This document shows, piece after piece, positions 15,788 through 24,786 of a stretch of DNA of 43,221 nucleotides. The DNA comes from Streptomyces silvae (GTDB taxonomy: Bacteria > Actinomycetota > Actinomycetes > Streptomycetales > Streptomycetaceae). The stretch is taken from the NCBI RefSeq assembly GCF_016745505.1, contig NZ_JAERUC010000141.1, positions 1 through 43,221 on the forward strand, written 5' to 3'. The position numbers and the translations under genes are program-made. The notes beneath the pieces are model-generated. The model did no database searches and was not told the DNA's origin. It saw only the letters and a list, made by a program, of their open reading frames with translations. Positions within the stretch are counted from its first letter, which is position 1; each line of letters starts with the position of its first letter.

Positions 15788-16717
15788 CTAGAGCGCGTAC
15801 CGCACCTCCGTCAGACGCTCGGACAGCTCCCACAGGCGTGCGCCCGTCGCCGGGTCGGCCGATGCCGGTGACGGGCTGACGCGCGCCAGGGCGCCCCGCA
15901 GCTCGGCCGGGCCGTCCGGGCCGATGAACTCGCCGCCCCGCACCCCCGGGTCGGTCGCCGCGAACAGCTGCGGCAGGGCGCCGCGCTCCGGCCGCTGGGC
16001 GAGCAGGGGGTTGCCGATGCGGCCGAGCAGCAGGCGCCACAGGCCCACCGGGGTGCCCTTCTGCAGTCCGGTGGCGGTGTATCCGGGGTGTGCGAGCACG
16101 CTGCGGACCGGGCTTCCGGCCCCCTCCAGGCGCCGGTGGAGTTCCTGGCCGAAGACGGCGTTGGCGAATTTGGACTGGTTGTAGAAGGCCATCGGGGCGT
16201 AGCCGCGCGCGCCGTCCACGTCGTCGAAGCGCATACGGCCCTGGCGGTGGTTGACCGAGCTCACCGTGACCACCCGGGGGTCACGGCCGGCCGCCAGCAG
16301 ACCGAGCAGCAGTCCGGTCAGGGCGAAGTGGCCGAGGTGGTTGCAGGCGAACTGCAGCTCGTGTCCCTGCGCGCTCAGGGTCCGGGGCGGCGCCATCACC
16401 CCGGCGTTGTTGACGAGTACGTCGATCCGCGCCCGGTCGGCGCGCAGCCGCCGGGCGAAGTCGCGGACGGACTCCAGGTCGGCGAGGTCGAGGCGGCGGA
16501 CCTCCAGGGAGGCCTTCGGCTGTTCCGCCGTGATCCGGCCGGCCACGCTCCGCCCCTTCTCCTCGTCGCGTACGGCGAGGACCACATGGCCGCCCCTGCG
16601 GACGAGCGCCTCGGTGGTCGCCAGGCCGAGGCCACTGGTCGCGCCGGTGACGACGGCCACCCGCCCTGTCTGGTCCGGGATGTCCCCGGCGGTCCACTTC
16701 TGCTGATGCCGTGTCAT
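15788..16717 (-). CDS. Short-chain dehydrogenase/reductase (retinol-dehydrogenase-like SDR)
   Basis: 309 residues, classical SDR of the WWOX/retinol dehydrogenase-like branch. Seen: Rossmann motif VAVVTGATSGLGLATTEALV (TGxxxGxG, about residues 21-40), RRLDLADLESV, NNAGVMAPP, the catalytic Ser in VVTVSSVNHR and YNQSK (Y-x3-K). Oxidises or reduces an alcohol/carbonyl with NAD(P); substrate unknown. ATG 16717 fits a promoter with TTGACA (16753-16748) and CAGCAT (16730-16725) ending 7 nt before it; ATG 16726 is an alternative. Divergent from a TetR gene at 16800 with operator-like sequence between, so very probably repressed by it. Confidence 0.9.
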   Translation of the reverse strand: MTRHQQKWTAGDIPDQTGRVAVVTGATSGLGLATTEALVRRGGHVVLAVRDEEKGRSVAGRITAEQPKASLEVRRLDLADLESVRDFARRLRADRARIDVLVNNAGVMAPPRTLSAQGHELQFACNHLGHFALTGLLLGLLAAGRDPRVVTVSSVNHRQGRMRFDDVDGARGYAPMAFYNQSKFANAVFGQELHRRLEGAGSPVRSVLAHPGYTATGLQKGTPVGLWRLLLGRIGNPLLAQRPERGALPQLFAATDPGVRGGEFIGPDGPAELRGALARVSPSPASADPATGARLWELSERLTEVRYAL

Positions 16718-16735
16718 GCGGCACATGCTGCCCAC

Positions 16736-16773
16736 AATGGCACTTGGTGTCAACGAGGAAACTCGGTGCCATT
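16736..16773. promoter_or_regulatory. Operator region shared by SDR and TetR genes
   Basis: AATGGCAC (16736-16743) and GTGCCATT (16766-16773) are perfect inverted arms, and inside them TGGCACTTGGTGTCA forms a second imperfect palindrome. The SDR promoter TTGACA (minus strand 16753-16748) lies inside, so bound repressor would block it. Binding by the adjacent TetR protein is inferred. Confidence 0.65.
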
Positions 16774-16799
16774 CACGGCATGCTGTGTACGATGAGGGG

Positions 16800-17411
16800 G
16801 TGAACACCCGCCCCGCAGCCGGCCTGGCCGAGCGCAAGCGCCAGCTCGTCTCCGACGAACTCACCGAAGCCGCCCTCCAGCTGATGGCCCGTAAGGGATT
16901 CGACGCCGTGACCGTCGACGAGATCGTGGCCGCGGCGGGTGTCTCCAAGCGCACGTTCTTCCGCTACTTCGCGTCCAAGGAGGACGTGGTCGTCCAGTTC
17001 CTGACCGCCATGGGCACCGGAATCCACGGGGCGCTGGCGGACCGCCCCGCGGGTGAACCCCCGTCCGTGGCCCTGCGGCACGCGGTCCAGGTCCCCCTGG
17101 CCGAGTGCGCCGGCCACTCCGAGCGGACCCTGCGCGTGGTGCGGCTGATCCTGCGTACGCCCGCTCTGCTGGCGCGCTTCCTGGAGCGCCAGGAGCAGTG
17201 GCGTGAGGATCTGGCGGCGGAGCTGGCGCGGCGCGAGGGCTCCGGCGCGGAGGCCGGGCTGCACGACCGGCTGGCCGCGGGCACGGCGCTCGTCGCCTTC
17301 AACACGGTGCTGCGGAGCTGGTGCGACGGGGACGGCGCGGAGGACCCGGCCGCTCTCACCGACCGGGCCTTCGCCGTCATCGCTCCGGCGCTGGACGCCT
17401 CCGGGCGCTGA
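16800..17411 (+). CDS. TetR family regulator of the divergent SDR gene
   Basis: 203 residues. HTH at about 8-60 (RQLVSDELTEAALQLMARKG, FDAVTVDEIVAAAGVSKRTF, FRYFASKEDVVVQF) and a C-terminal ligand domain of the MftR/TetR_C type ending AFAVIAPALDASGR. GTG 16800 is preceded by TACGAT (16788-16793) with a 6-nt gap, implying a leaderless transcript; the longer open frame upstream crosses the operator and the SDR start, so it is not coding. Likely represses SDR and itself. Its last 35 bp overlap the convergent Cmx-type MFS gene. Confidence 0.9.
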   Translation: MNTRPAAGLAERKRQLVSDELTEAALQLMARKGFDAVTVDEIVAAAGVSKRTFFRYFASKEDVVVQFLTAMGTGIHGALADRPAGEPPSVALRHAVQVPLAECAGHSERTLRVVRLILRTPALLARFLERQEQWREDLAAELARREGSGAEAGLHDRLAAGTALVAFNTVLRSWCDGDGAEDPAALTDRAFAVIAPALDASGR

Positions 17412-18570
17412 GGGTCCTCCGTACGGCGTCCGATGACACCGACAGCGCCGCCGTGCCCGCGAGCGCCAGGCACATCAGCAGGGCGCTCACCCAGACCGGG
17501 GCGCGGAAGCCCAGGCCCGCGCCGAGGGCCAGGCCGCCCAGCCAAGGACCCGTCGCAGCGCCCACGTTGAAGGCGGCCGTGGCGAAGGAGCCCGCCATCG
17601 TGGGGGCGTCGGGGGCCAGGTGGAAGACCCGGGTGATCAGCGCCGTACCCGTGCCGAAGGCCAGTGCCCCCTGGAGCAGGACGAGGGTGAGCGCCGCCAC
17701 CGGGTGGCCGGCGGTCAGCGCCAGGGCGGCCCATCCGGCGGCCAGGGCGGTCATGCCGAGCCCGATGACCGCGTCCGGGCGGGCGTCGGCCAGCCGGCCG
17801 GCGAGGGTGACCCCCGCGAACGAGCCCACGCCGAACAGGGCGAGCACCACGGGCACCCAGCCCGCGCCGAAGCCGGTGACCCGGGTGACCAGCGGTTCCA
17901 GATAGGAGAACGTGCAGAAGGTGGCGCCCTGCACGAGCGCCATCACCAGCAGGGTGAGCAGCAGCCGGGGCCGGGCCAGGGCGCGCAGTTCACTCCTGGC
18001 GCCCGCCTGCGGCGCACCGTCGGGGCGGCCGCCCGGCACGGCCACCAGCAACGCGACGGCCGCCGGTACGGAGACGAGGGCCACGGCCCAGAACGCGGCG
18101 CGCCAGCCCCAGAGTTCGCCGAGCAGCGCCCCGGCGGGGACGCCCACCACGCAGGCGACGGTGACCCCGCCGACGACCACGGCGGTGGCCCGCGCCCGCC
18201 GGTGCGGGCCGGCCAGGGCGAGGGCGGTGACGAGCGCCACGGCCCAGAATCCGGCGTTGGCCAGGGCCCCCACGACCCGGGTGGCGAGCAGCACCCCGTA
18301 GCTGGAGGTCAGGGCGCCGACGACATGGACGGCGACGAAGACGCCGAGGAAGAGCAGCAGCGCCCGGCGCCGGGGCCAGGTGCGGCCGGCGAGCGCGGTG
18401 AGCGGTGCACCGGCCACCATCCCGACCGCGAAGGCCGAGGTCAGGAGTCCGGCGGCGGCCAGCGAGACGTGGAGGTCACCGGCGATGGACGAGAGCAGGC
18501 CGGAGAGCATGAATTCCGATGTGCCCTGGGCGAAGACCGCCAGACCGAGCACGTATACGGCGAATGGCAT
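17377..18570 (-). CDS. Cmx/CmlR-type chloramphenicol-efflux MFS transporter
   Basis: 397 residues, 12 TM. The N-terminus MPFAVYVLGLAVFAQGTSEF and following MLSGLLSSIAGDL are diagnostic of the Cmx/CmrA/CmlR branch of MFS exporters known for chloramphenicol efflux in actinobacteria; other phenicol-like or unrelated substrates are possible. Further signs: LAGRTWPRRRALLLFLGVFV (motif A) and VACVVGVPAGALLGELWGWR (motif C). ATG 18570 has AAGGGG 10 nt upstream. Upstream, a hairpin and four 13-bp tandem repeats suggest unusual control of expression. The 3' end overlaps the convergent TetR gene by 35 bp. Confidence 0.9.
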   Translation of the reverse strand: MPFAVYVLGLAVFAQGTSEFMLSGLLSSIAGDLHVSLAAAGLLTSAFAVGMVAGAPLTALAGRTWPRRRALLLFLGVFVAVHVVGALTSSYGVLLATRVVGALANAGFWAVALVTALALAGPHRRARATAVVVGGVTVACVVGVPAGALLGELWGWRAAFWAVALVSVPAAVALLVAVPGGRPDGAPQAGARSELRALARPRLLLTLLVMALVQGATFCTFSYLEPLVTRVTGFGAGWVPVVLALFGVGSFAGVTLAGRLADARPDAVIGLGMTALAAGWAALALTAGHPVAALTLVLLQGALAFGTGTALITRVFHLAPDAPTMAGSFATAAFNVGAATGPWLGGLALGAGLGFRAPVWVSALLMCLALAGTAALSVSSDAVRRTLSARRRPAPER

Positions 18571-18636
18571 GAGAAGGAGACCCCTTGTGCGGAACCGTCG
18601 GAGGAACGAGCGGTGTGCAGGGGATGCGGGCCGCGC

Positions 18637-18666
18637 CCGTCGTCGCGCGCGAAGGCGCGAGGACGG
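18637..18666 (-). other. Stem-loop in leader of the Cmx-type pump
   Basis: Arms CCGTCGTCGCGC (18637-18648) and GCGCGAGGACGG (18655-18666) pair at 11 of 12 positions with a 6-nt loop, 67 bp upstream of the pump start. Could act as an attenuator in the 5' leader; this is inference. Confidence 0.4.
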
Positions 18667-18692
18667 CGACACGGTGGAATGTCCGGTGTCCG

Positions 18693-18744
18693 CACGGAAC
18701 ATGAGCACGGAACATGAGCACGGGACATGAGCACGGGACATGAG
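18693..18744. repeat. Four tandem copies of a 13-bp repeat
   Basis: CACGGAACATGAG occurs at 18693 and 18706, and CACGGGACATGAG at 18719 and 18732, head-to-tail without spacers (52 bp). They lie 123-174 bp upstream of the Cmx-type pump. The remainder of the gap 18571-18938 has no supportable gene. Iteron-like regulator sites or simple replication-slippage repeats are both possible. Confidence 0.8.
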
Positions 18745-18938
18745 AGGGACGGAGAACCGGCCCGCACCGCCGAGGATCCGGCGGTGGCCGACGGCGTGAC
18801 GGGGAAGCCCGGCGACCGCTGGGGTCGGAGGCTTACGGCGTCACGTGCGGGGCCACCGGCGGACCGGCGGCCGGAGTCTGTCGGACTCGGGGCTGGACAT
18901 CGGTGGAAGCCTACCGCCTCACCGGAAGGCGGCGGTGC

Positions 18939-19961
18939 TCACAGCTGTACGCGGGCCGCGATCGGCAGGTGGTCGCTGTCCGTGGCGGGCAGGGTCCAGG
19001 AGGCGAGGGGTTCGACGCCCCGGACCATGATCTGGTCGATCCGGGCCATCGGGAACGCCGCCGGCCAGCTGAAGCCGAAGCCGTCGCCCGCCGCGCCCTG
19101 GGTGGAGCGCATCTGGGCGGTGACCGCGTTCAGCGAGCGGTCGTTCATCGTGCCGTTCAGGTCGCCGAGCAGGACCACCCGCTCCAGCGGTTCGTCGGCG
19201 ATCGCCTCGCCCAGCGCGTCCGCGCTGTCGTCCCGCTGGTTGGCGGTGAAGCCGGCGTGCAGCTTGACCCGCACGGAGGGGAGGTGGGCGACGTAGACCT
19301 TGATCCTGCCCTCGGGGGTGGTGACCGTGGCCCGCATGGCGCGGGTCCAGCCCAGCTTGATGTCGACGGGGCTGGAGTCGGTCACCGGGTACTTGCTCCA
19401 CAGGCCGACGGTGCCCTGGACGGAGTGGTGCGGGTAGCGGTCGGCGAGCGCGTCCTCGTACGCCGCGACCTTGCCGGTCGGCAGCTCCTGGAGGGCCACG
19501 ATGTCCGCGCCGGAGCCGGCGACCTGCTGGGCGGTGCCCGCGGGGTCGGGGTTGCCGGCGTTGACGTTGTGCGTGGCGACGGTGAGGTCGCCGCCGCTGC
19601 CGGACTTGTCGGCGAACAGCAGGCCGCCGAAGAGGTTGAGCCAGACCGCGACCGGCAGGACGAGGGCGATCACGGCCGTCGCGGAGCGCCGGACCAGGCC
19701 GAGGATCAGCAGGACCGGCAGGAGCACGCCGAGCCAGGGCAGGAACGTCTCGATGAGGCTGCCCAGGTTGCCGACGGCGTTCGGGATGTCCGAGTGGAAG
19801 ACCATCACGACGGTCAGGAACACCGAGCAGAGCGCCAGGAGGATGCCGCGCCGCCAGATGCCCCGGTCGGTGGCCAGCCTGTGACGCAGGGCCCGGAAAC
19901 GGGAGCCCGTCCGCGGTCCCGTGTCGGCGTCCTCGGTGTCCGCCCTGTACGCCTGCACCAT
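18939..19961 (-). CDS. Membrane-anchored endonuclease/exonuclease/phosphatase (EEP) family protein
   Basis: 340 residues. Basic N-terminus, then three membrane segments (about 35-120: LLALCSVFLTVVMVFHSDI; LPWLGVLLPVLLILGLV; AVIALVLPVAVWLNLFGGLL), then an extracytoplasmic EEP domain with ATHNVNAGN, VALQELP (catalytic Glu), VVLLGDLNGTMND and the terminal ATDSDHLPIAARV (Asp-His pair). The EEP fold hydrolyses phosphodiesters or phosphomonoesters (DNase I, sphingomyelinase, inositol phosphatases); the substrate cannot be told. ATG 19961 has GAGGA 8 nt upstream; a GTG at 19991 is less likely. Confidence 0.88.
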   Translation of the reverse strand: MVQAYRADTEDADTGPRTGSRFRALRHRLATDRGIWRRGILLALCSVFLTVVMVFHSDIPNAVGNLGSLIETFLPWLGVLLPVLLILGLVRRSATAVIALVLPVAVWLNLFGGLLFADKSGSGGDLTVATHNVNAGNPDPAGTAQQVAGSGADIVALQELPTGKVAAYEDALADRYPHHSVQGTVGLWSKYPVTDSSPVDIKLGWTRAMRATVTTPEGRIKVYVAHLPSVRVKLHAGFTANQRDDSADALGEAIADEPLERVVLLGDLNGTMNDRSLNAVTAQMRSTQGAAGDGFGFSWPAAFPMARIDQIMVRGVEPLASWTLPATDSDHLPIAARVQL

Positions 19962-20069
19962 TGCGCTCGTCCTCACTGCCTTGCCGTACACATCACCGCG
20001 CCTCCCGACCCTAGGCGATGGGTGACGCCGTTCCTGCCGTCGACGACGGCCGTACTGCCATCAGGACGA

Positions 20070-20092
20070 CGGAACCGGTGCGGAGGGTTCCG
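20070..20092 (-). terminator. Weak terminator hairpin after TetR gene
   Basis: CGGAACC (20070-20076) and GGTTCCG (20086-20092), perfect 7-bp stem, 37 bp downstream of the TetR stop on the minus strand. Confidence 0.35.
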
Positions 20093-20128
20093 GCCACGGA
20101 GCCCGTTGTGAAGCTCGTGACAGAACGC

Positions 20129-20827
20129 TCACACCGGGGCCGTCGTCGGTTTCAAGGCTGTGACCTGCGGGTTCGCCGAGTGGGGCGCGAGGCCCTGGAG
20201 GAGGGTCCGGATGATCCGGTCGGCGAGGTCCTCCGGCAGGGGCGCGTCGGGGCGGTGGACGGTACGGACCAGCATCGGTCCCAGGAACAGATCGTCCATG
20301 AGCTCCACGTCGAGGTCGTCGCGGAGCTCCCCGGCGTCCACCGCCCGCCGTACGGCCGCCAGCATCGCGTCACGGCGCGGCGCGATGACGGTGCTCTGGT
20401 ACTCGGTCCAGAGCCTGGGGTGCTTCTTCATCTGCACGAACACGTTGTGCAGGAGCGTGGAGGAGCGCTGTGCGAGGCCCCGCGTCCGCATGGACTCCAG
20501 CAGGACGCGCAGATCGTCCAGGCCGGCGGTGCCGGAGACGGTGGGGCCGTCGGGCTCGATGTCGCGCAGTACGTCGAGGAAGAGCTCCTCCTTGCCACTC
20601 CAACGGCGGTAGATGGTGGCCTTGCCGACCCCGGCGGTGCGGGCGACGCGTTCGATGGACAGGCCGTCCAGGGTCTCCCCCGACTCCAGCAGCTCCAGGA
20701 CCGCGTCCAGGATCGCCCGCTCGGCGGCGGCGCTGCGGGGGCGGCCGCGGCGCGGTTCCTGGCAGGGCGGGCCCCCGGCCGGGTCCTGCCCGGGGTCCTG
20801 CGCCGGGTTGTGTGCCGCCTGCCGCAC
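20129..20827 (-). CDS. TetR family regulator of the DHA2 exporter
   Basis: 232 residues. A disordered, Pro/Gln-rich N-terminus (about 1-28) precedes the HTH (RRGRPRSAAAERAILDAVLE; LDGLSIERVARTAGVGKATI; YRRWSGKEELFLDVL) and a C-terminal domain of the TetR_C_11/16 sort. GTG 20827 has GAGAGG about 8 nt upstream. It lies 126 bp downstream of the DHA2 exporter on the same strand, so the two may be cotranscribed; the perfect palindrome at 22596-22624 in front of the exporter is the obvious operator. Ligand presumably a pump substrate. Confidence 0.9.
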   Translation of the reverse strand: MRQAAHNPAQDPGQDPAGGPPCQEPRRGRPRSAAAERAILDAVLELLESGETLDGLSIERVARTAGVGKATIYRRWSGKEELFLDVLRDIEPDGPTVSGTAGLDDLRVLLESMRTRGLAQRSSTLLHNVFVQMKKHPRLWTEYQSTVIAPRRDAMLAAVRRAVDAGELRDDLDVELMDDLFLGPMLVRTVHRPDAPLPEDLADRIIRTLLQGLAPHSANPQVTALKPTTAPV

Positions 20828-20953
20828 GTGGGCCGCCTCTCGCTGCGCCGTCCGCCGTCACTGTTCGCCGTGCGTCCCGGTTCCCGGTCCGCCGTACGTC
20901 CGATTCTCGCCGACCGGCCGGGGCGGAGCGACACCCCCGGCCGGAACGGCGGA

Positions 20954-22576
20954 TCAGGACCGGTGCGCCGGCTCCTGGGCGGGCCGGCCGGCCCGGTCGG
21001 GCTCCCCCTGGCCGGGCTTGCCGGGTGCGGGAGTTCTGCCGGGCAGGAACGCGGCCACCACCGCCGCGCCGATCAGGGCGACCGCCGCCGAGCCGAGCGC
21101 GGTGACGTGCATCGCCCCGATGAAGGCGTCGTTCGCCGCGGCGATCAGCGGTTTGCCGGCCGGGCCCAGCTTCGAGGCGACGCCGAGGGTCGCCTCGATG
21201 GACTCGCCCGCGACGTCCCGCGCGGCGGCCGGTACGCCGTCGAGGTGACCCTCGATGTCGCCCCGGTAGACCGTGGAGAGCACCGAGCCGAGTACGGCGA
21301 TGCCGAGCGCCCCGCCGACCTGGCGGAACGTGTTGTTGATGGCGGAGCCGGAGCCCGCCCGCTCGCGGGGCAGGGCCTGCATCACGGCGACGGTGACCGG
21401 CGGCATGATGTGCGCCATCCCGGTGCCCTGGACGAAGAAGACCAGGCACAGCACCCAGAGCGGGGTGTCCACGTCGAACAGCGCGAAGGCCGCGAGGCCG
21501 GCGGCGACGAGCAGCATGCCGACGGTGCAGACCGCCTTGGCCCCGAACCGGTCGACGACCAGGCGGGCGCGCGGCGCGAAAATCATCTGCGCGGCGGCGA
21601 GCGGCAGGATCAGCAGCCCGGACTCCAGCGCGGTGTAGCCGCGCACGCTCTGCAGGTAGAACGCGGAGAAGAAGGTGACGCCCATCAGCGCGAAGAAGAC
21701 CAGCGCGATGGCGGCAACCGCGGCGGAGAAGGCGGGCTTGCGGAAGTAGGAGATGTCGATCGACGGGTGGGTGCTGCGCTTCTCGTGCCAGACGAAGCCG
21801 GCGAGGACCAGCAGACCCCCGATCAGCGGAGCGAGGACGGTGAGGTCGGTGAACGAGGCGAGCTCGCCGCCGCGGATGATGCCGTAGACCAGCAGGACCA
21901 GGCCGACGATGGACAGGACGACGCCGAGCGGGTCGACGCGGCCGGGGTCGGGGTCCCGGGAGTCGGGCACGAGGACGGCCATGGCGATGAGCGCGATGAC
22001 CACCACGGGCACGTTGACGAGGAAGATCGAGCCCCACCAGAAGTGCTCCAGGAGCGCTCCGCCGGTGATCGGGCCGATCGCGATGCCGAGGCCGACGCTG
22101 CCGGCCCAGATGCCGATGGCCTTGGGCTGTTCGTCGCGCTCGAAGACGTTCATCAGGACGGCGAGGGTGGCGGGCATCACGAACGCCGCGCCGAAGCCCA
22201 TCAGCGCGCGCCAGGTGATGAGTTCGCCGGGCGAGGAGGAGAGCGCGGCCAGGGCCGAGCCGATGCCGAAGACGAGGATGCCGGCCAGCAGGACCTTCTT
22301 GCGGCCGATGCGGTCGCCCAGGAGTCCGGCGGTGAAGAGGAGGCCCGCGAAGACGAGCGTGTACGAGTTGATCGCCCACTCGAGCTCGCTCTGGGTGGCG
22401 CCGATACCGGTCGGCGCGGGGCTGGCGATCGTCTTGACCGCGACGTTCAGGATCGAGTTGTCCAGAACGACGATGAGCAGGCTGAACATGAGGACGCCGA
22501 GGATGGCCCAGCGGCGGCGGTGGACCGCCTCCGGGACACGGGGCGCGACGGCGGGGGCGCCGGACGGTATGGACAT
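20954..22576 (-). CDS. DHA2 family MFS drug exporter (14 TM)
   Basis: 540 residues, complete. Seen: LLIVVLDNSILNVAVKTIAS (D-x-x-I-v-N-V-A in TM1), GLLGDRIGRKKVLLAGILVF (motif A), GFGAAFVMPATLAVLMNVFE (TM4), AGSVGLGIAIGPITGGALLE (motif C, antiporter), and a long C-terminal half with the ALPRERAGSGSAINNTFRQV loop typical of EmrB/QacA pumps. It should expel cationic or amphipathic drugs with proton antiport. ATG 22576 lies 7 nt after TAGGGT, a probable -10 box; the -35 region falls in the 29-bp palindrome, so repression is expected. Forms an operon with the downstream TetR gene. Confidence 0.93.
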   Translation of the reverse strand: MSIPSGAPAVAPRVPEAVHRRRWAILGVLMFSLLIVVLDNSILNVAVKTIASPAPTGIGATQSELEWAINSYTLVFAGLLFTAGLLGDRIGRKKVLLAGILVFGIGSALAALSSSPGELITWRALMGFGAAFVMPATLAVLMNVFERDEQPKAIGIWAGSVGLGIAIGPITGGALLEHFWWGSIFLVNVPVVVIALIAMAVLVPDSRDPDPGRVDPLGVVLSIVGLVLLVYGIIRGGELASFTDLTVLAPLIGGLLVLAGFVWHEKRSTHPSIDISYFRKPAFSAAVAAIALVFFALMGVTFFSAFYLQSVRGYTALESGLLILPLAAAQMIFAPRARLVVDRFGAKAVCTVGMLLVAAGLAAFALFDVDTPLWVLCLVFFVQGTGMAHIMPPVTVAVMQALPRERAGSGSAINNTFRQVGGALGIAVLGSVLSTVYRGDIEGHLDGVPAAARDVAGESIEATLGVASKLGPAGKPLIAAANDAFIGAMHVTALGSAAVALIGAAVVAAFLPGRTPAPGKPGQGEPDRAGRPAQEPAHRS

Positions 22577-22595
22577 GCGTCCGACCCTAACCGAC

Positions 22596-22624
22596 TTCCA
22601 ATACGAGACCGTCTCGTATTGGAA
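22596..22624. promoter_or_regulatory. Perfect 29-bp palindromic operator before DHA2 exporter
   Basis: Arms TTCCAATACGAGAC (22596-22609) and GTCTCGTATTGGAA (22611-22624) are exact inverses around a single C. It covers the -35 zone of the exporter promoter (minus strand) and is AT-richer than its surroundings. Strong TetR-type operator; the likely binder is the TetR protein encoded at 20129-20827. Confidence 0.85.
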
Positions 22625-22760
22625 AGACTTTACCCGGTCGGCGCCCACCGTTCACCGGGCGCGGTGGGCCCACTTCCCGGGAACGGTCGCGGGATGCCAC
22701 CATGGAAGGGATCCGGGGACGCCGTCAGGGCGCCTCGAGATGACGAAGGAGCCGTTGGCC

Positions 22761-23645
22761 ATGTCGCTTCAGGCTGCGCAGAACCAGTCCGCCGCACCCG
22801 CGGGCCCCACTCCCGGCGCCGGTAAGGCCCTGTACGGGGGGAAGAGCACCCGCCGCATCACCGTCCACGACATCACCGCCGCCAGTGAGCGCGGCGAGAA
22901 GTGGCCGATGCTCACCGCCTACGACGCGATGACCGCGTCCGTCTTCGACGAGGCCGGCATCCCGGTCATGCTCGTCGGCGACTCCATGGGCAACTGTCAC
23001 CTCGGTTACGAGACGACCGTGCCCGTCACCATGGACGAGATGGCCATCCTCTCGGCCGCCGTCGTACGGGGCACCAGCCGCGCCCTCATCGTGGCGGACC
23101 TGCCCTTCGGGGCGTACCAGGAGGGCCCGGTCCAGGCCCTGCGCAACGCCACCCGGCTGATCAAGGACGCCGGGGTCGGCGCGGTCAAGCTGGAGGGCGG
23201 CGAGCGCTCCCACGAGCAGATCCGGCTCCTGGTCGAGGCCGGGATCCCGGTCATGGGCCACATCGGCCTGACCCCGCAGTCCGTCAACGCCATGGGTTAC
23301 CGCGTGCAGGGCCGCGGCGAGGAGGCGGCGCAGCAGCTGCTGCGCGACGCGAAGGCGGTCCAGGACGCGGGCGCGTTCGCGATCGTCCTGGAGCTCGTAC
23401 CGGCCGAGCTGGCCGCCGAGGTCACCCGCATCCTGCACATCCCGACCGTCGGCATCGGCGCCGGGCCCGACACGGACGCGCAGGTGCTGGTCTACACCGA
23501 CATGGTGGGTCTGACCGGCGGCAAGGTCCCGCGCTTCACCAAGCAGTACGCGAATCTGCGTCAGGTGATGACCGACGCCGCCAAGGAGTTCGCCGAAGAG
23601 GTCGTCGGCGGCGCGTTCCCGGCGGCGGAGCACACCTTCCACTGA
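22761..23645 (+). CDS. panB: 3-methyl-2-oxobutanoate hydroxymethyltransferase
   Basis: 294 residues. Transfers a hydroxymethyl group from 5,10-methylene-tetrahydrofolate to alpha-ketoisovalerate, giving ketopantoate, the first committed step to pantothenate and CoA. Seen: MLTAYDAMTASVFDEAGIPV, MLVGDSMGNCHLGYETT (Mg ligands), VKLEGGE, MGHIGLTPQS, VLELVPAELA and GIGAGPDTDAQVLVYTDMVG. The N-terminus carries about 30 extra low-complexity residues, as in other actinomycetes. ATG 22761 has AAGGAG 9 nt upstream; the ATG at 22740 has none. Monocistronic: a terminator hairpin follows. Confidence 0.95.
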   Translation: MSLQAAQNQSAAPAGPTPGAGKALYGGKSTRRITVHDITAASERGEKWPMLTAYDAMTASVFDEAGIPVMLVGDSMGNCHLGYETTVPVTMDEMAILSAAVVRGTSRALIVADLPFGAYQEGPVQALRNATRLIKDAGVGAVKLEGGERSHEQIRLLVEAGIPVMGHIGLTPQSVNAMGYRVQGRGEEAAQQLLRDAKAVQDAGAFAIVLELVPAELAAEVTRILHIPTVGIGAGPDTDAQVLVYTDMVGLTGGKVPRFTKQYANLRQVMTDAAKEFAEEVVGGAFPAAEHTFH

Positions 23646-23672
23646 CGCCCTCTCGACCACTGCCGCACCACC

Positions 23673-23707
23673 GACAGCCCGCCGACTTCCCCCATCGGCG
23701 GGCTGTC
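23673..23707 (+). terminator. Terminator hairpin after panB
   Basis: Perfect 13-bp arms GACAGCCCGCCGA (23673-23685) and TCGGCGGGCTGTC (23695-23707) with a 9-nt loop, 28 bp after the panB stop. Confidence 0.85.
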
Positions 23708-23725
23708 GCCTGCTGTGGGCCCGCT

Positions 23726-23756
23726 GTCAGCGACATGTCGGTGACTTGTCGGTGAC
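23726..23756. promoter_or_regulatory. Palindrome and direct repeat in the promoter of the DrrAB-type ABC operon
   Basis: GTCAGCGACATGTCGGTGAC (23726-23745) is a 20-bp palindrome with one mismatched pair, and its right half TGTCGGTGAC recurs at 23747-23756. Located 20-50 bp before the ATP-binding gene start, it probably binds a dimeric repressor; no dedicated regulator gene is adjacent on this side. Confidence 0.55.
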
Positions 23757-23775
23757 GGCTGGTCTGATGGTGTCC

Positions 23776-24782
<1,007 letters not shown>

Positions 24783-24786
<4 letters not shown>

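Noticed and set aside
18693..18744. CRISPR array
   Set aside because: Repeats are 13 bp, directly abutting, with no spacers and no cas genes.
20018..22825. A 935-codon plus-strand open frame opposite the TetR and DHA2 genes
   Set aside because: It is antisense to two genes with clear family motifs, its translation is repetitive Asp/Glu/Gly/Arg typical of GC-bias shadows, and it crosses the operator.
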